64,000 bases of DNA from Arthrobotrys musiformis (taxonomy: Eukaryota > Ascomycota > Orbiliomycetes > Orbiliales > Orbiliaceae): positions 2,418,001 to 2,482,000 of the forward strand of contig JAVHJL010000005.1 of assembly GCA_036971715.1 (NCBI GenBank), given 5' to 3'. Positions within the stretch are counted from its first letter, which is position 1. Every line of letters begins with the position of its first letter. Positions 1 to 11,928 of the stretch are shown here, one piece after another. Below the pieces are notes generated by a model. It was not told the DNA's origin and ran no database searches. It saw only the letters and a program-made list of their open reading frames with translations. A program made the translations under genes and the position numbers.

Positions 1-896
1 CGTCAAAAAAGGGACCTAACTTGGTGTGTGCGTATTCAAATTCCTCTGTGGCCTAAGTAATGGAAAAAGTATAAAAAACATGTTTACAATATCAAATATA
101 ATGGAACCAATCCTTATCGGGTCACAAAACACACAATCGTCAATGATCATGCATGATCAAAGGAGAAGGGCTTAATAATAGAACAATCTGAGAAAAACAG
201 AGAGCTTGATAGGTTCGGAGAAGAAGGAGCAAAAAGAAAAAAAAGAAAGCCTTCAAGATAAAATATAATATATGTTTTTGGGAATAAAGCCCCCCCGGAC
301 CGCTTTTTTCAAATATCGGGGCCTCGGGGGTGTGTTCGTTCAGGAACGGGAAAAACTTTTAAAAGAGAGGTCATAAAACAGGTGCCACTATCACCACACA
401 CCCCCAGAATAAAAGTTACAAGAAACGAAAAGGGACCAAGCGGAAGAAGGAAGAAGGAAGAAGCTATGGACATGGAAGATAGACTATGACAATGCACGGA
501 GAAAAATCAGCATGTCAGAAAATGTAAAGGGTCGCTTTAAAAACGAGTACATTAGAGCAATAACGGACGGGAAGAAACGACATAAAAACGTGGCCCCATA
601 AAATGCATGAACCGTTTACACCGATGAAGCCCATGAGAAGGTGAAGAAAATATGAAATAAAGTAAAGAGAAGTCATAAAAGCGGCTGTAGAGGTGTCGGG
701 GGAAGGTGGATAATTGCAGTTTGGGAGCGGACTGCAATTGATGAGAGAGGGGGCGAAACTTTTCAATAAAGCAATTAAAAATTTCAAAGCGGACAAAAAA
801 AATTGCGCCCTTATTTTCGTCTTCGGGACGAGGTTGAGGTGTTATAGAGAAGAAAGTCGCGGGCCGTTACTTAGCGCGGGTCTGTCTGTCGAGCCT
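1..896. other. 3' flank of the NTF2-RRM gene, no gene seen
   Basis: This stretch lies downstream of the minus-strand NTF2/RRM gene that ends at 897. It is A-rich on the plus strand, which is T-rich in the sense of the neighbouring gene and fits a 3' UTR and terminator region. The open frames present are short, low in complexity and resemble no family known to me. Confidence 0.5.
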
Positions 897-2711
897 CTAG
901 TTCGCAGACGCCGCAGCACCGCCTCTGCCGCCACGAGCGTATTGTCCTCCTCCGCGGACATTGCCGCCTTGGCCACGTCCACCACCAATGCTGTTGCGGT
1001 TATCGCTGAATCGGTCTCGATCGCCTGGGCCGCGCTGGCTACCTCCTCGGCTGCCTTGACGCTCTCCGCCACGGAGGTTAGAGCCACCGCCACGTGAGCC
1101 TCCGTAGTTAGCAGGTCTTGGTCGACGCTCTTCGACGTAGATTACCTGACCATTGATACGGTGTGGGTTCTCCCTGGCAGCCGCAGCAAGGGCTGCTCCG
1201 TCGCCAAATTCAACAAAGGCACATTTCTATTCGCACATATTAGTTATCATTCAAAAAAATGGGGCTCCGTAAAATATCAGAACATCATACCCTCTCAAGA
1301 ACAATCTCGACATTGTTGACGGTTCCAAACTTTTCAAGAGCCGCCTTGAGCTCTCTTTGTGTGACTTTCTCAGACACACCCTTGACATAGGCGGATCCGG
1401 CATTTTGTGGGGGACCAGAAATCGAAACCGGACGGCTCTGTCGTCGGGACTCGGTGGTCTGCCAGCCACTGTTAGCCTGGGAAGATGGACCGGGGGTTGT
1501 AGCTGGAGCAGATGGTGCTGGGGCGGGAGCGTTGGTAGTGGTGTTGGCAGCTGGAGTGGTAGTGGCAGTTGCAACTGGGGCGACTGGCTGGGTAGCGACT
1601 GGGGCAGTTGGGGCAGCAGGTGCGGTTTTGGGAGCCAAGAGGGCGGCCCAGCTGGCTGGCTTGACTGGCTTTGGTGGCTCCTGTGGGACTGGTGGGGGAG
1701 CCTGGGGGGTCTCCTTGACTGGCTCGGTCACAGTGGCTGGGACTTCGGGAGTTGGCTCTGGCTCGGTGGTCTCAGGTTGGGGAGTAGGGATGACTGGGAC
1801 GGCAGGAACAACTGGGACAGCTGGCGTGACTGGGACGACAGCTGCCGGTTCTTCAACCTTCTCCGGTTCTGGCTCGACAGGAGCCTCCTCGACCTTCTCG
1901 ACCTCTTCCTTGACCTCTTCCTTGACCTCTTCCTTCTCTGGAACTGGAGCCGGAACTGGCTCGGGTTCCTCAGGTCCTTCCTTCGCCTCAACTTCGGGCT
2001 CCTTCTCCTCAGCAACAGGTTCGGGCTCCGGGACTGTCTCAACTGGTGCTTCGGCAGTTTCCTCCGGTGCAGCAGCCTCGGGGGTCTCCTCCTCCTCTTC
2101 ATCCTTAAGGTATCGGAAGATATCATTTAGGACGAAATAGCCTCGTGGGTTGGTCTGCTCGGCAAGGAAAAAGGTCTGAGCAAAGCGCTGGCTAGATTCA
2201 GAGTTGTTGATCATATCTCCGAGAACTTGGACGATAATACCGTTCTCCAAGCTGCCCTGGGAATCAACATTGGTGACTCTGACCTTGCAGTCATTGAAAC
2301 CAAGCTGCTTGATACGCTCAGAGATTTCCTAATTGCCACAATCGACACGGTTAGCATAAAGCACAGATGTCTAGGTTTCTACAACATCTTTGGTAATACT
2401 GACATTGCGTCCATGGGAAACAGCAACGTTTTCACCTTCAAGGCCCCATACAAAAGAAGACTTCTTCTGATAGAACAACTAAACGGATAGTTAGCATATA
2501 ATTATCCTCTAACAAAGGTAATCTCAAGACTTACGTGTAAACGCTCAGGCGATCCATTAAGAGTGGTGTAATAAGACTCAACAAACCACCAACCAATCTC
2601 CTTCGGAGTAGAAGTAGATTGTTCTTGGGCTACAGCAGCAGCAGGGTTGCCATTGATCGTGGCAGTAGAAGTAAAAACTTCAGAAGCACCGTTAAGTGTA
2701 GTGGACGACAT
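897..2711 (-). CDS. NTF2 and RRM domain RNA-binding protein (G3BP / Nxt3 type)
   Basis: Predicted cytoplasmic RNA-binding protein of the G3BP family (Nxt3 in fission yeast), which works in stress granules and with the ubiquitin protease Ubp3. Four exons are inferred: 2711-2535, 2478-2383, 2328-1291 and 1226-897, giving 546 residues. An NTF2-like domain spans about residues 38-168 (starting IGWWFVESYYTTLNGSPERL and including YFVLNDIFRYL). A long Glu/Pro/Ala-rich linker follows, with three tandem copies of EEVK-like text. A C-terminal RRM at about 403-475 has RNP2 (AYVKGV) and RNP1 (KCAFVEF) split by the last intron. The tail is an RGG/RG-rich region ending GGRGGAAASAN. NTF2 + acidic/proline linker + RRM + RGG is the classic G3BP order, so the family call is firm. 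The exact target RNAs cannot be read from the sequence. Confidence 0.9.
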
Positions 2712-2731
2712 TATAGTTATAAATGTAGCAA

Positions 2732-2888
2732 CTGATGGGAAACGGGTGGAGGTTGGGTGAAGTTATGAAGATCTATATATCAATAAAAAGAGGATGGTTA
2801 AAACACGTCACAGACGCTATAATACCAACAAGAATAAAAAAGAAAGGAAATCACTTATGAAGAGAGGGTGCGAGGAGAGGAAACTTAC
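2732..2888 (-). other. Putative 5' UTR intron of the NTF2-RRM gene
   Basis: On the minus strand a GTAAGT donor sits at 2888-2883. A CCCATCAG acceptor ends at 2732, 20 nt before the start codon at 2711. The 157-nt interval would be an intron in the leader. It is supported only by the splice motifs and a branch-like CATAACTTC sequence. Confidence 0.35.
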
Positions 2889-3382
2889 TTATGTTTAGAC
2901 GGATAGCCCGTGACGTGGAAGAAGAGGATGAGTTTGATGAGATAAGGGCGAAGAGTACCTTTTGTCGATATACTTCAGAACAAACAAAAAGAATGAGCTG
3001 AAGGGGCTACTTCAAAAGAGAACCAAAGACGGGAAAGGAAAAAAATGAAAATAAAAAAACGACGTGTGTTGAAAGGAAGATGGGTATAAGAGCGGCAATA
3101 GCAATGAACAAGAGAAGGAGACGACGGAAGGGAGGAAAAGACAAGAGAAGAGTCTATACAAGAGATGAATGGGATGAAGTCGGAGGAGATGGATATGATG
3201 AGAAGAGTCGGAGGTTTTAGTGGACGATACCTGATTACGGCAGATCGAGACGCGAGGTGGTGGCGATGGTGGGGGTATTGATGGTGGTGGTGAGGTTAAG
3301 GTGATGCTTGTGGTGGAGTGGATGGAAGTGGTGGAAGTGGGAATAGGTGATGTTGTTTTTGTGGAGGAAAAGTTTCAGGCAC

Positions 3383-3405
3383 AAAAAAAAAAAAAAAAAA
3401 AAAAA
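3383..3405. repeat. Oligo-A tract (23 A)
   Basis: An uninterrupted run of 23 A on the plus strand in non-coding DNA. No target-site duplication or gene-derived sequence next to it was recognised, so a retroposed tail is not shown. Confidence 0.95.
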
Positions 3406-4961
3406 GAGGAGCAAATTTCTGTGCGTGCCGTGTTGGCTGAGGTTCCCCACAATCAGATCATCATCATAGATCCTATATCATACAATACACATACGTCTGA
3501 TACTCAACAGCCAGAAGTTCAGTAAGTAATCAGCACCGCCGAATGCAATCAGGTCTGTTACGACTCTTACTAACAACCAATCACTTGGACAAAGGCACGG
3601 CGAGATTCTTTGTTCCGGCTTCAACCTTCTAGTTGTTTTGTTTCTGTTCTTTCAATGTGCAAACGGGAGTCCTGTCGAGCTCGCTGGAATGCAAGCGCGG
3701 AAAGTAGGGTTTGCCTGCAGGCTAACCACAACGATTCCTTGACAGGTTTTTTTTTTTTTTTTTCCATCCCGCCTCTCCTTGGCCTTTGCCTCCATTGTCA
3801 TTCGCTGTTCAGGGTCGCTACCTAGTATATGATACAGGTTCAATGGTGAAAAAAAAAAAAATGAGTGATTACATAACCTCGGGAGAGGCCCATCATCGGC
3901 ATCAGCCCTGCAGATGGGTTCGGATCATATCTGACGGCTCCAATGCAAATGATATCAAGGTTGCATAATGCTTATCGATACGGCACATGTCAAGGGCACC
4001 ACTCCAATTGCCTAGAACAGCAAAAAACATCAAAAGATTCCCGTCCCCGCGTGATGGCCAATCCGAGCATCAGAAAGGAGCAGAAAGAGCTCTTTGTAAA
4101 TGGCTGGTGATGGCCCGGTTGGAATGCTTTTGGCTGGTGCTAAAGGAAGAAAAATAACGTTGGCGTCCCTTGTCACCAAGGCTATTGTCAGTCACCATGT
4201 GTATGTAAGTACAGGAACTCTAAGTCGACGATGGATTAGGCCCTTGATACAAAGGCGGACTAGCCCCGATTGCTTCTGTCAGATGAGGAAGACCGCTGGA
4301 ATGTCGGTTTATAGGGCTGACAGCCTGTGGATTTATGCATAAACCGTTCGGTCGGAGAATGGCCAGTACCTTTGAGGGTATTTCTAAGTATCCTCTACCT
4401 CAATACAGCAACAGTGTAAACCAACAGACCGTCTAGAATAGAAGAGTGAAGAATATTCGTTGGTATATATATGGTAAGACCTCCTAACATGACTAACCTA
4501 ACAAGACCGAACAGGACATACAAGACCCAAAAAAACGCAAAGGAAATGCACAAAAAAAGTAACCATGCAGCTAGACTCGAAAAACGTGGCGGACGGGGAA
4601 GATATCAAAATAGATGATGAAAAATACGGACGACAGGAACACCCTCCCAAAAACCAAAATATAAAATAAAAAGAGACCGACGGGCCAGAACATTATCAAC
4701 TTCAAAAACCCAATTCATATTTTAACCTTTGGTTCCTGAATGAAAAAAGACTTTCCGATTGTCTCGTTCAAAAACGTGGCAGCCGATTAAACTTTGCCCA
4801 AATATAGTGTCCCCCAAAGGCTGCCGAGATAGAGGTGACGAGTATTGTTATCCCACGCCCCCAACAGAGTCCCAGACTCTGCAGGGCGCAGTGGGGACCG
4901 ATGGTATCGTGGTTCGCTTTCAACTTCAAGGTCGCTCTCCGAGACCCGGCAAGCATACCGC

Positions 4962-5527
4962 TCACTGAAGAACCTTCTTTTTCCTAAAGACAGCATCCTG
5001 TCCCGTCATCCTCCTCCCCAACGCTCTTTCAAGTTTTGCGCCCAGTGCAAGTTTTCCCAATTCACCACCCTTTTGCTCAGTCAAGACGAATCGCTGTTCT
5101 TGAAGACGTGGGACGTCGAGTTTGTGAAGACAGTTTGTAATTTCCAGGATACCAGCCTCTCGGCTATATTGCGATGGTGTAACCGACGGGGCACTGCTGG
5201 AAACAGCGGAGAGGGTAGAGGCTCTCCTCTTCGCTTTCTCGGACATCATCTGCTTTTGCTGCTATAAAGATATCATTAGTCATGACGTTGTGGAAATTTA
5301 CTAGGCCAAGGTTGAAATTAATTGCGAAACGAGGCGGAAACAAAATTTAAAGGGAAACAAAAGCGATATATGGTAAACATTAAAATAGGCGCGAGTAGAT
5401 GACGCCAAAAATACGACACGAAGCCGTATGATATCGTATGAACAGCGAAAATAAAAAAATAGGGGGCGGAAGAGCTATGGATCCTTACAGCAAGAATTGG
5501 GCGGTCAGAGTCTAGGGAGGTGGTCAT
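4962..5527 (-). CDS. Small conserved-looking fungal protein, 112 residues, two exons
   Basis: Function unknown. Exon 1 is 5527-5489 and encodes MTTSLDSDRPILA. It is followed by a GTAAGG donor, a 227-nt intron with a GACTAAT branch-like site and a CTTTATAG acceptor, then exon 2 at 5261-4962. The join keeps frame and gives 112 residues. The N-terminal half is Ser/Ala-rich after a KAKRR basic patch. The C-terminal half reads like a short helical module ending LERALGRRMTGQDAVFRKKK. This LERALxRRMxxQD text is reminiscent of small uncharacterised ascomycete proteins, but I cannot name a family. There is no signal peptide, membrane segment or metal motif. The gene sits alone in a gene-poor region. 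The clean in-frame splice is the main evidence that it is real. Confidence 0.6.
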
Positions 5528-8500
5528 TTTCTGAGGGAAGGAGTTTTTGGTAGGTCGCAAGAGATCGTGTCAAACAATCGGTTATTAGGCTATTAGGATC
5601 TGTACGGCTTCGACGGATAGAATCGCGCGACTCGCAGCGGTATACGTATAGTCGGATGAACGGAGTAGATACGTAGTAAATTATTTATTATACTATGTAA
5701 GAAAAATATATCCAAGATGAAATGGGAAGGAAGGGAAGAGGTTTTTAAAAGGTCAGGAAGCTGGGCTGGGGCCCAGGACAAATATAAACCTTAGTCCGCA
5801 TGGCAGCCGGATGATTAGGGGTGGGACACACCAAAAAAAACCAAAATGCTGATTTCCGAATGGACTAGGCTGAGTCGCAGCCCGACAAACTTCTGGATAT
5901 TGGCCTCAGAAGAAAAGCGCAAACCGGGGCTAACCATGATGATGAAACAGAGGAGGGGTGTTTGGGCCACACCACATGGCGAACATGTGAGCTCGGTCTG
6001 CAGAGCCAAATTTACCATCTGGAACGTGGCATTTATTACCTGCATGATGAAAAAGGTTAAAAATCGGCTTCGAATGGGAGGGATTGGAGCGTGGTGAGCA
6101 TGGTGAGCAAGGAGGAGGCGGCAAGTCGCCCTCGACACAATACCTGTTAAACCCACACCTCCATCGAAAGACTGGTCGCTGGTTGGGCAATTGCAAGGAT
6201 GGGGAACCTTCTAGCGGTCTGAGCGCTCTCATGGCTGATCACTTCGTCAGTTTAAAAGGGCCGTTAAAGTGGTCGAAAAAAATGGTCGAAAGGGCAGATC
6301 TCCTCGAGTGGTTTGGAGAGAGCAAGAGTAGCAGTGATTTTCGAGCGCAATTTCGAAATCTCTGCGCGGGTGTTGCGAGATTGAATGGATCCCGAAGAAA
6401 CAGTCGACTATCATATCAGAGTAGCGTTAATCATAATTCGTAATGCCTGCTCGCTGTTGCTTGCTTGTTGGAAGCTCGCGACGGCATGTGGGCCAGAGGC
6501 TAGACCAGGAGCTTTGATTGCTGCATCTGTAACACTGCGTTAGTTATCAAAGCCATTTCCGTCGCAGCCACCGTCAAACCCTCAGAAAAGATACTTAAAA
6601 CGGGAGGTACTCGGTGACGATATTTCCCCAGAATTTGATAATACAAAAATGGTTTAAAACGATAAGATGAGGCATAGAATGCCATATCGAACCCCATCCA
6701 GTAAAGCTTGGTGGTTTTGGTGTTTCTCTTCTCCGAAGGGGGAACAGCAAGGGCCAAACCCACGTGGAGACCAGACGACAAGTGGCGGAAGGAACCGACA
6801 TGCAAGCCTGCTGCAGTTCTACATCTGTACCCCGTAAGCATTGAGTAGTTCGCAGCACCATCCAACCATTTTGGGCCACCCAAGATGAGAGAGGAGTCTG
6901 TTGATCGGATGCCTGAATAGGAAATTTCCTTCCTACGCCGGACGGTTTACACGGTTTGAAAACCGTTCCCTTGTCAGAATCCTGAAATGAAGGTGCTGAT
7001 CACGGGTTTCCGGCCTGGTTGTCTTATATTATTTTGAGTCACCCGGCGCCTTGGTCGCCTTTTAGTCCAAGGGATCTCGAGATCCGAACCCTTTGATTCT
7101 TAGCGAGATCTCGAAGACCGATAGCGTCCAGGCCTAGCCCATTTGTCCAACTTCTGGCTGATATTTTGTGTAATCATGTATGTACTCTGTACATTACATA
7201 AATACACTGTTGGACTCGGGTCGAGAATCGATGCAACAATCATGGCGAGCTAGCTCCTTTATGGATCGGCTGGAGGGGCCAACGTTTCACAACTCGAACG
7301 TCAGATCCCGAGGCAAGTACCGAAATCACTACGCCGATGTTAGCATGTCACTTGAGGAATGCGTATGCGCTGGAAGCTGTTTGAGCAATTGCTTGACTGA
7401 CTGAAAGCTTCATTTAGGGGAGAATGGATGGTACTTGCTTACATACCTGGGTACTTACAAAGTACCATCATACGGTCTGCGAAATCCAAATCTACCGGCA
7501 TATGCCATATTGGTGCATATGCAGCGTCCCCTCGAACGGAGACCGCGAGTACCTCATTTACACGAAGAAACGGCAGCCGGTTCGTCCCGACGTTAGTGCA
7601 ACACAGAACGTATGTGTGCACACGCACCCATTGTAGACTTCAGTTGTAGTAATAGATGTTGAAGATATAGATAGACTAGAAACCGACCTGGGTGAATTGA
7701 AATATCAATCGAGAACTCACAAACGGGCCAGTATCTTGACTTATCGGTTCCTCTTTCCGCCAGCTTGGGCCCAGCTGCAAGAACATCTGACCTTACCGTT
7801 GACGCTAAACGGTTTTGAGAGTTACGGCTTGCACTTCAGGTCCCAGAGTCGAAGGCAGCAACATTTCGATATGCACGATAACAGTGGCTTAGACCTTTGG
7901 CGACATTATGCTCATGGTAAACCTAGAATTCTTAATTATCACATTGTTTTTACAAACAATCTCGCAACTGATAAGGATCACATAATTCGCTGTCACATTA
8001 CAGATGCAGTCGTCCCATTCGCTAACCCCACACCGCTCGAGGGTCTCTTATCAGGTTTCTGTCGAGGGTACCTGCATGAGGGCTGTCTTGGAATGGATCC
8101 GAAGTCGTAGGCGAAAAGAGTGGTGTGAATCCCAATTGAAAGGTACAGGTTCCTGGGAATTGGTACATTGATTGAACCTCCTCCACGGCCATGTCAAGCA
8201 TGCTACAGCCCAGAGAAGCGAATCCGGAGCAGACTTGCTCCTGATCATCGAAGGCTGCCAGGTCCCACCTGCAAGGCGCATGTGCATACCATCCAGGTAG
8301 TGTCCACTATGGTATCTTGATCAATTGAGTCATCTGACCACTAATTAGGTGCTCAACGAAGTTCGAAGCAGCCAGGATGAAGATATCATATATGCATATC
8401 AACCACGACACCTCGGACGTCTGGGGAAACCCAAAACAGTGCTGGACCCCCAAGCTTGCTGACACAGATATCCCACATACCCCATACTCAATATCATATC

Positions 8501-11500
8501 GTAGAATTGATAACAAAGCCAGGGAGGAAAGAAAGCAAAAAAATACCAAGTCGAAATCTATTGGGTACCAATCGATCCTTCATGTATGTATATATGCATG
8601 TTACAACCCTACACATACGTGTCTCTCTCAGGCACCTGTTTTTGAATTTTTCGATACCCCTCTTGTCGGTATCGTATCCCCAGAGAAAAGTTTTAAATAC
8701 GAGAGTGAAATGGCAAACCAAATGAGCGGATAGTTTAATCAGTGCCAATAATGGGGCCATCTGCAACTACTGAGTAGGCATCCAATTTTTTTTGGCGAGC
8801 ATCGAGTACTAGTGAGTATCCACGAACCGGCTCTGACGGACAACAAATGCATAAGGCTTCCGTTTAGCAGCAGAGCAAAAAAAAAAGTCTGTCCATCACA
8901 ATGTCGCCCGAGACGAGATTGCTTCAATCATCGACTTTTTGGCCGAGGGTTTTGAAACATTGGTGTGGCAGTGTCTCCACCTGGCATTGGAAGGAGATGC
9001 ATCGATGAGGCTTCTCAAGGAAAAATTTGCGGCACCAGCCACTCAGTACCACGGCACCGGTGCTTATACAGCCTTTCAGGGCTCCCGAGCCCGGGACGTC
9101 GACTACCAGGTTGTCAGTATTATTGGCTGGGGGGTTGGCCCAAGGACCAGAAATGTCTCGACGAGCAGAGGGCTAGTGAGCTGTCGGCGATGGTAGCCGG
9201 TCAAACTTTATACTGGAACTGCCTTTCGGAAGAATTCTATGGGGTTTCCATGACTAATTCAGAGCTCGATTCCGTATAGTTGGACTCCCATTTGTCTTAT
9301 ACGTCCCGCGGATATCGATATATCGATATGTGATCGATTAACCGCCACGAATGATATCGATTAGTATACGTAGCTTAGCTTAGGGCTTTGCAACAGCAAA
9401 TTTAAAAACCGGTGCCGATTTATAATTTTGTACAGAGTATAAAGCCCGTAGCTCGAGGCCAAAAATCAGGAATGATTTAAAATTTGGCACTAACTCACGG
9501 GCCAAGGAAAGGTCATTGCAACGTTGATGTCGTTGATGCCTGTTTAGAGTTATCAGCCTGCCTTCCATGCCATGCCAGATGTCCCTCCTGCAGCCCTCCT
9601 GCAGCCGTGGTGGGAACTCTTCGGAGCCGGTAGATGGTGTTTTATGCTCTACTATATTCCGATATGCAGTTGAGATTTTTTTTTTTTTTTTTTTTTTTTG
9701 AAAATGACATTAACATGCTGTAATGGAGTGCTAATGTCCGTAATAGAACCCGCACCCGTGACCGTTTGAAATTTGATCGAGCCCTGTTCCTCAAATGAAA
9801 TTTTATGAATCGGTTCCTCGTTACACCCGGACAGACAGACACCACCATGCACCAGAGACCGGTGTATGTGTGTATAGCAGGCGTGGGTGTGTCGTATAGT
9901 ATCGTCTCTTATGCATTTCGATTCGAGTCAAGTAGCCCTCCATCAACAGTCAAACCCGTATCTAGTACCCAGTACCTAGTCAACTCACGCTTGATCTATT
10001 GGCCGAACCGTTAATTAACCCCTCCCAGGCCCCCTCAGTGATCGTCAAAGTGTCGAAGTCTCGGTATATCTCCAGACGCGAAAAAAACGTCACGAATCGT
10101 AAGAAGCCAAGAGGATGGAGCATCGACTACCCGGATCTGGATCTCTCCCAAATCTGGGAAACGAACAAAAAAAGATGCATTAGGAAGCCTGTGATTGCTT
10201 GGGCCATAAGCAAAGCATCAAATGAACCGCAGCCACTAAACTGGTTGAAGAAGGTTCGGCGAAACGCGGGAGTCTTCGTCCCCCCATGCCTCAGGATCTA
10301 GTGCTCACACTAAGGGTTCCTTTCTCGGTTCGTTCATACATAGCTTGGGAAGGGAATGACCACGGCCGCTAGTGACATGCAGGTTCAGGTTTGGATTTGA
10401 GAATACCCCATACCTCGTCCATCAAAGCCATAAGAAACTCTAACGCAATGGAAACAGGAATTTGGGGGTACATAGATGTTTGTACGCTATAATTTTTGTG
10501 CTCGCCTCCCGAATAGGGACGTCCCCCCCGCTCAAGACAACCTTTTTCCGATTCGACAAATTTCTCCCGACAAGAAGGACCGGCAATAAGACCTAACTGT
10601 GGAATCCAAAGGGGAGAGAAGGGAAGGGAAAAGAAGGACACGAATAAAAAAAGTATCAGGAACAGGCCTGACTGTGGGTTAATCTTTCTGGTGAGGCCCT
10701 GTACAGCCGTGTCCGGGGAGCAGGGCAGGACCGCCCCGCCGAAGGAGAAAAAAAGCACGGCTACTACACTGGACAGGCCAGACATCCAGTCCAAACGGAC
10801 GGTCAGCCAGGAGCCAGTCATCCATCTCAGGCAATAATAATATTATTATCCTGAGCTGGGAGTAGGCAAATACTTCGTTCCAGACGTTTCACTGCCAGAA
10901 TAGTCTTTTTTTTTTTTTTCCTGTTGTTTTCAGTTGCCTGCCTTATTCAATCTCCTTCCGCTCATTTTTATAACCACATGCATATATCCAGCAGGAGCCC
11001 CTTCGTAGTCGAGTTCGCGATCCCTTCTTCCTCTTCTTTCTTCTTTGACTTGCTTTTAATCTTGACTTAATCTCTATCGACCATGCTCCTTTGGCTCTAG
11101 ACTACATCCAGGTACTAGGTCATAACTATCATACTTCTTGCTATTGGACGCTCGACGTACAATAATATCAATACGCTCTCACTTACGTACAACCTTCAAA
11201 TACACAAGCAAGTACTCGGGAATAAACCGAGCACCACGAATTCACATCTTCAAAAGGGAAAAGAAAGAAAACTAGCACCCCTTCATTCCCTACACGGGGC
11301 CAAAAATAACAGGCCGTATTGGATGGTTGCGGTCCGGCCAGCCAGCTGCAAGATTTCAAGCACAGAACTCAGAAACCCAGCATTTACCTATCGCTAAAGG
11401 CCGAGGAATTTCGAGTCCGTTATCGCCAGCAAGCTGCTAACATTAGACGACATCATACCACCACCACCATACTATACACCATATACCATCCTTACCTAAT

Positions 11501-11928
11501 ACTATATACCTCAGCTCCGTCTACAGGCTTCAACCTTCCATCATCGACCTCGCATTCATCTCAGCCTCGGATTTTCTGCCTTACAATATCGCAATATTGC
11601 TGAGTCCAGTAGCGTCGTTTCGCCCCGTTTCGGAGACTGTGACTGGTACCAGCCAAATCCTGTCCAACTGTCAATTTAACCTTCTTCTCCTCCAACTGAG
11701 TTTTTTTTAGCCGGCGACGACAAAGCTACTAAATCTAAGACACCAGCCGCCCTCAAGCCCTCCCATCCTACCAAGAAAATCAAGAATTTATTCCACTCGG
11801 CGTTTGCTTTGATGATTCTACATTCAACAACCCACGGCAGGAGACCGAATTCTCAAAATCTATCGATAGCCATCACCAATCCCGAGATTGGCAGGCTGAC
11901 TCCCTTGGTCGGCCAGCAGGACTTCACC
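5528..11928. other. 6.4 kb gene-poor region, including the leader of the bHLH gene
   Basis: No gene could be supported here. Most long open frames lack an ATG or show no domain. One ATG-started minus-strand frame of 150 residues (10821-10369) has hydrophobic stretches but no family resemblance. The region holds two perfect palindromes (7072-7085 and 9312-9329), a 24-nt T tract (9676-9699) and a 14-nt T tract (10906-10919). From about 10,970 to 11,928 the sequence becomes pyrimidine-rich and ACC-rich, as expected for the promoter and long leader of the bHLH gene. Confidence 0.5.
9676..9699. repeat. Oligo-T tract (24 T)
   Basis: An uninterrupted run of 24 T on the plus strand in a gene-free interval. 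Confidence 0.95.

Larger units (their letters stand above)
2712..4961. other. Intergenic region with oligo-A and oligo-T tracts, no gene seen
   Basis: This contains the promoter and leader of the NTF2-RRM gene on its left side. It also holds a 23-nt A tract at 3383-3405 and a 17-nt T tract at 3747-3763. The remaining open frames are short and lack recognisable domains. I see no RNA gene. Confidence 0.5.

Noticed and set aside
1357..2140. Long plus-strand frames rich in Gly, Trp, Ser and Thr
   Set aside because: They are antisense to the Pro/Glu/Ala-rich linker of the NTF2-RRM protein, whose domains are certain on the minus strand.
5840..6890. Several 80-127 codon frames on both strands
   Set aside because: They overlap each other in different phases, lack domains and have no consistent splice partners.
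7697..8110. 137-codon plus-strand frame
   Set aside because: It begins at TTG, has no recognisable domain and no flanking exon signals.
10369..10821. 150-codon minus-strand frame with hydrophobic stretches
   Set aside because: It does start at ATG, but the sequence is low in complexity, matches no family known to me, and lies in the presumed upstream region of the bHLH gene.
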